Origin: Bacillus albus
Lineage (GTDB): Bacteria > Bacillota > Bacilli > Bacillales > Bacillaceae_G
DNA: 64,000 bases
Assembly: GCF_001884185.1 (NCBI RefSeq)
Contig: NZ_MAOE01000091.1
Span: 50,535-114,534, forward strand
Reading direction: 5' to 3'
Shown: one piece after another, positions 62,582 to 64,000 of the stretch
Numbering within the stretch: position 1 is the stretch's first letter
Layout: each line of letters begins with the position of its first letter
The notes under the pieces: model-generated
What the model saw: only the letters and a program-made list of their open reading frames with translations
What the model was told of the DNA's origin: nothing
Databases searched by the model: none
Position numbers and translations under genes: made by a program

Positions 62582-62660
62582 CGTAACATAAAGAAAAACA
62601 AAAGAAAACAAACCGTAACATAAGTTACCGTTTGTAACTTTTCTGTAACACAAATGTAAC
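62582..62660. promoter_or_regulatory. cluster of five GTAAC motifs, three at 11-bp spacing
   Basis: GTAAC occurs at 62582, 62614, 62633, 62644 and 62655, plus one inverted GTTAC near 62622. The last three are TGTAAC exactly one helical turn apart. On the minus strand, which is the lipoprotein gene's strand, this reads GTTACA repeats, close to the TT(A/C/T)ACA repeats bound by PhoP in B. subtilis. About 300 bases from the start codon. Confidence 0.4.
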
Positions 62661-62902
62661 ATAAGGTTTTTAAATATACAATAGTTTTTTTTACAGTATT
62701 TTCCCCTATCTATATTTCAAGTTGTTAATACAGTGCTAAAACGAGTTTCATCTCCCACCTGCTATTGGACTATCGTCCTTTGAACACTTTAGGAAAAAGC
62801 CCTCTTTCTTAAAGTACTCAAATTAATTACATAGATAACTCTTTTTTCACCCAAACATTACGAAGACCTTTAACTTTTTATTTTCACATTAAATATATGC
62901 TA

Positions 62903-63040
62903 TTTTTGATATAACCATATTAAGAAAATAGGACGAATTTTTTCTTCCTTTTTGTTTCTATTTGCATCGAGTTCTTTTGCTAAATGTTTTTTCATGCCAA
63001 ATAAAAAAGGTATCCTCCAATACTTTGAGGATACCTTTTC
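62903..63040. repeat. duplicated 3' flanking cassette, copy 2
   Basis: Matches 61133-61269 (see that entry). The plus-strand hairpin has decayed (GCATCGAG ... GCTAAATG). The minus-strand hairpin GAGGATACC / GGTATCCTC is kept and acts as the terminator of the LPXTG gene that ends at 63048. Confidence 0.65.
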
Positions 63041-63047
63041 ATTTTTA

Positions 63048-64000
63048 TTATCTCTGCTGTTTTCTACCTAATACGAGCAATCCAAAACTCATCATGATAA
63101 GAAGTGCTCCCATATATGGTTCCACAGGCATTTTCTGTCCTGTTTTCGGTAATTCTTTTTCAGGTTTCTCTGGATCCGTTGTTTCTGGTTTTTCTGGATT
63201 CGTTGTTCCTGGTTTCTCTGAATCCGTTGTTTCTGGTTTTTCTGGATTCGTTGTTTCTGGTTTCTCTGGATCCGTTGTTTCTGGTTTTTCTGGATTCGTT
63301 GTTTCTGGTTTCTCTGGATCCGTTGTTTCTGGTTTCTCTGGATCCGTTGTTTCTGGTTTCTCTGGGCCTGGTGGTGCTAAAGAAGTCAATTTGTTTAATA
63401 CTTGTAATTGAACTGGACTTATCATTCCTTTTGTAATTTCAAATGGAATTGGATTAGTTAATTTTTCATAACCCTCTGGTGCTTCTACTTCTACAAGTGT
63501 GTAGTGACCTACAGATAAATCTGAGACTTTCGCTTTCCCTTCTTTATCTGTTGTTACTTTCGTTACTACTTTGCCTTTTTCGTCATGAACTTCAAATACT
63601 GCCCCTGATAATACATTCTTACTTTCAGCAGCCATTTTTGTAATTTCTACTGAACCTTTATCTAACTGTTCATTCTCTACTTTTAGTGATAAGACTTCTG
63701 TCATACCTTTTTTGATTTCGAATGATACTGATTCTGTTAGTTTTTTGTAATCTGGTAAGCTTTCCGTTTCTACTAATTTGTATTTTCCTACTGATAGATC
63801 TGAAACTTTCGCTTTCCCTTCTTTATCTGTTGTTACTTTCGTTACTACTTTTCCTTTTTCATCCTGCACTTCAAAGACTACGCCTTCTAATGCTTTCTGA
63901 CTGTCTTTATCTACTTTTGTAATTTCTACTGAACCTTTATCTAACAGCTCGTTCTCTACTTTCAATGATAAAACTTTCGTCATACCTTTTTTGATTTCAA
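63048..64000 (-). CDS. LPXTG surface protein with SpaA/Cna-B-like repeats (5' end beyond window)
   Basis: The C-terminal 317 residues of a sortase-anchored wall protein; the frame stays open to the window edge. It shows two complete prealbumin-like (SpaA/Cna_B-type) domains of about 95 residues plus the end of a third. Each has GSVEITK, (V/A)FEV(Q/H)DEKGKVVTK, TDKEGKAKVSDLSVG(K/H)Y and the Glu-containing LVE(T/V)E strand that usually catalyses a Lys-Asn isopeptide bond. A proline/threonine-rich spacer follows with about eleven PEKPETTD-type octapeptides, then LPKTG, a membrane helix and RKQQR. It should be a rigid, wall-anchored stalk; the N-terminal binding region is not visible. Confidence 0.9.
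   Translation of the reverse strand, partial: EIKKGMTKVLSLKVENELLDKGSVEITKVDKDSQKALEGVVFEVQDEKGKVVTKVTTDKEGKAKVSDLSVGKYKLVETESLPDYKKLTESVSFEIKKGMTEVLSLKVENEQLDKGSVEITKMAAESKNVLSGAVFEVHDEKGKVVTKVTTDKEGKAKVSDLSVGHYTLVEVEAPEGYEKLTNPIPFEITKGMISPVQLQVLNKLTSLAPPGPEKPETTDPEKPETTDPEKPETTNPEKPETTDPEKPETTNPEKPETTDSEKPGTTNPEKPETTDPEKPEKELPKTGQKMPVEPYMGALLIMMSFGLLVLGRKQQR
63163..63370 (-). repeat. 24-bp in-frame coding repeat in the LPXTG gene
   Basis: About nine copies of a 24-base unit (GGATCCGTTGTTTCTGGTTT plus 4 bases on the plus strand) alternate between GGATCC and GGATTC, encoding PEKPETTD and PEKPETTN. It is a likely variable-number tandem repeat. Confidence 0.8.

Larger units (their letters stand above)
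62290..63047. other. 758-base intergenic region upstream of the lipoprotein gene
   Basis: From left: the lipoprotein ribosome site (AGGAGGAG); a hairpin ATGTACTT / AAGTACAT near 62371-62396; the GTAAC repeat cluster at 62582-62660; plain AT-rich sequence; then the second copy of the flanking cassette with the LPXTG gene's terminator (63003-63038). No reading frame with a ribosome site and family-like sequence was seen; small frames on either strand look like chance. Confidence 0.55.

Noticed and set aside
62962-63436. Plus-strand frames with GFSGSVVSGFSG-type repeats opposite the LPXTG gene
   Set aside because: Collagen- or elastin-like look comes from the 24-bp repeat read on the wrong strand; no ribosome site.

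Overview
The window reads as chromosomal DNA of a Bacillus cereus group bacterium (B. cereus, B. thuringiensis, B. anthracis and relatives). It is AT-rich, most genes have strong AGGAGG-type ribosome binding sites, and GTG or TTG starts are common. ComK, the cold-shock protein, isocitrate lyase, HemE and the S-layer-homology proteins look like those of that group, and a repeat resembling the group's bcr elements is present. The gene order also follows a known Bacillus subtilis backbone in reverse: pbpF, hemE-hemH-hemY, yhgC (hmoB), yhgD-yhgE, yhfH-yhfI-lplJ-lcfB, yhfN-like M48 protease, comK. No tRNA, rRNA, CRISPR array, insertion-sequence transposase or prophage was recognised.

Layout. 0-7 kb: a broken gene at the left edge, a membrane protein with an internal duplication, the competence regulator comK, a cold-shock gene with a structured leader, a phosphotransferase, and the glyoxylate-shunt operon aceB-aceA. 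7-15 kb: two tandem S-layer-homology proteins, an EamA transporter, a chemotaxis receptor, an M48 membrane protease, and a CPBP protease followed by a small membrane gene whose 3' end lies in a dispersed repeat. 15-25 kb: a two-component system, a small basic peptide gene with a candidate antisense RNA, a glyoxalase-fold protein, an AraC/GyrI-like regulator, an ECF sigma/anti-sigma pair with a recognisable ECF promoter, an HD hydrolase, a metallophosphoesterase, and a divergent hydrolase/TetR pair. 25.6-31.6 kb is an accessory, decaying island: two oligopeptide-type ABC permeases without partners, a truncated ABC exporter ATPase coupled to a MauE/DoxX-type protein and a short redoxin-like stub, several frameshifted relics, and a 165-bp tandem duplication. 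31.6-43.7 kb: acyl-CoA ligase, lipoate ligase, MBL hydrolase, LacI and WYL regulators, small enzymes, and yhgE with its TetR regulator yhgD. 43.7-52 kb: a BlaI/M56 signalling pair with two operators, a membrane permease-like protein, two tandem small membrane proteins, a large secreted nuclease and a DUF4026 protein. 52-61 kb: haem synthesis (hemE-hemH-hemY), penicillin-binding protein, haem monooxygenase and a PH-domain membrane pair. 61-64 kb: a repeat-rich lipoprotein and the 3' part of an LPXTG surface protein, sharing a duplicated 3' flanking cassette.

The most interesting signals are: (1) a possible type I toxin-antitoxin-like locus at 18.0-18.4 kb, with a small basic peptide mRNA whose 5' and 3' ends can pair and a converging small RNA overlapping its 3' end; (2) a family of intergenic elements built from 20-nt half-units at four sites; (3) a 23-bp operator set for YhgD; (4) two BlaI-type operators controlling an M56 sensor that lacks a beta-lactam-binding domain; (5) the 25.6-31.6 kb gene graveyard. 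All functional statements are from reading the sequence; no database search was run.
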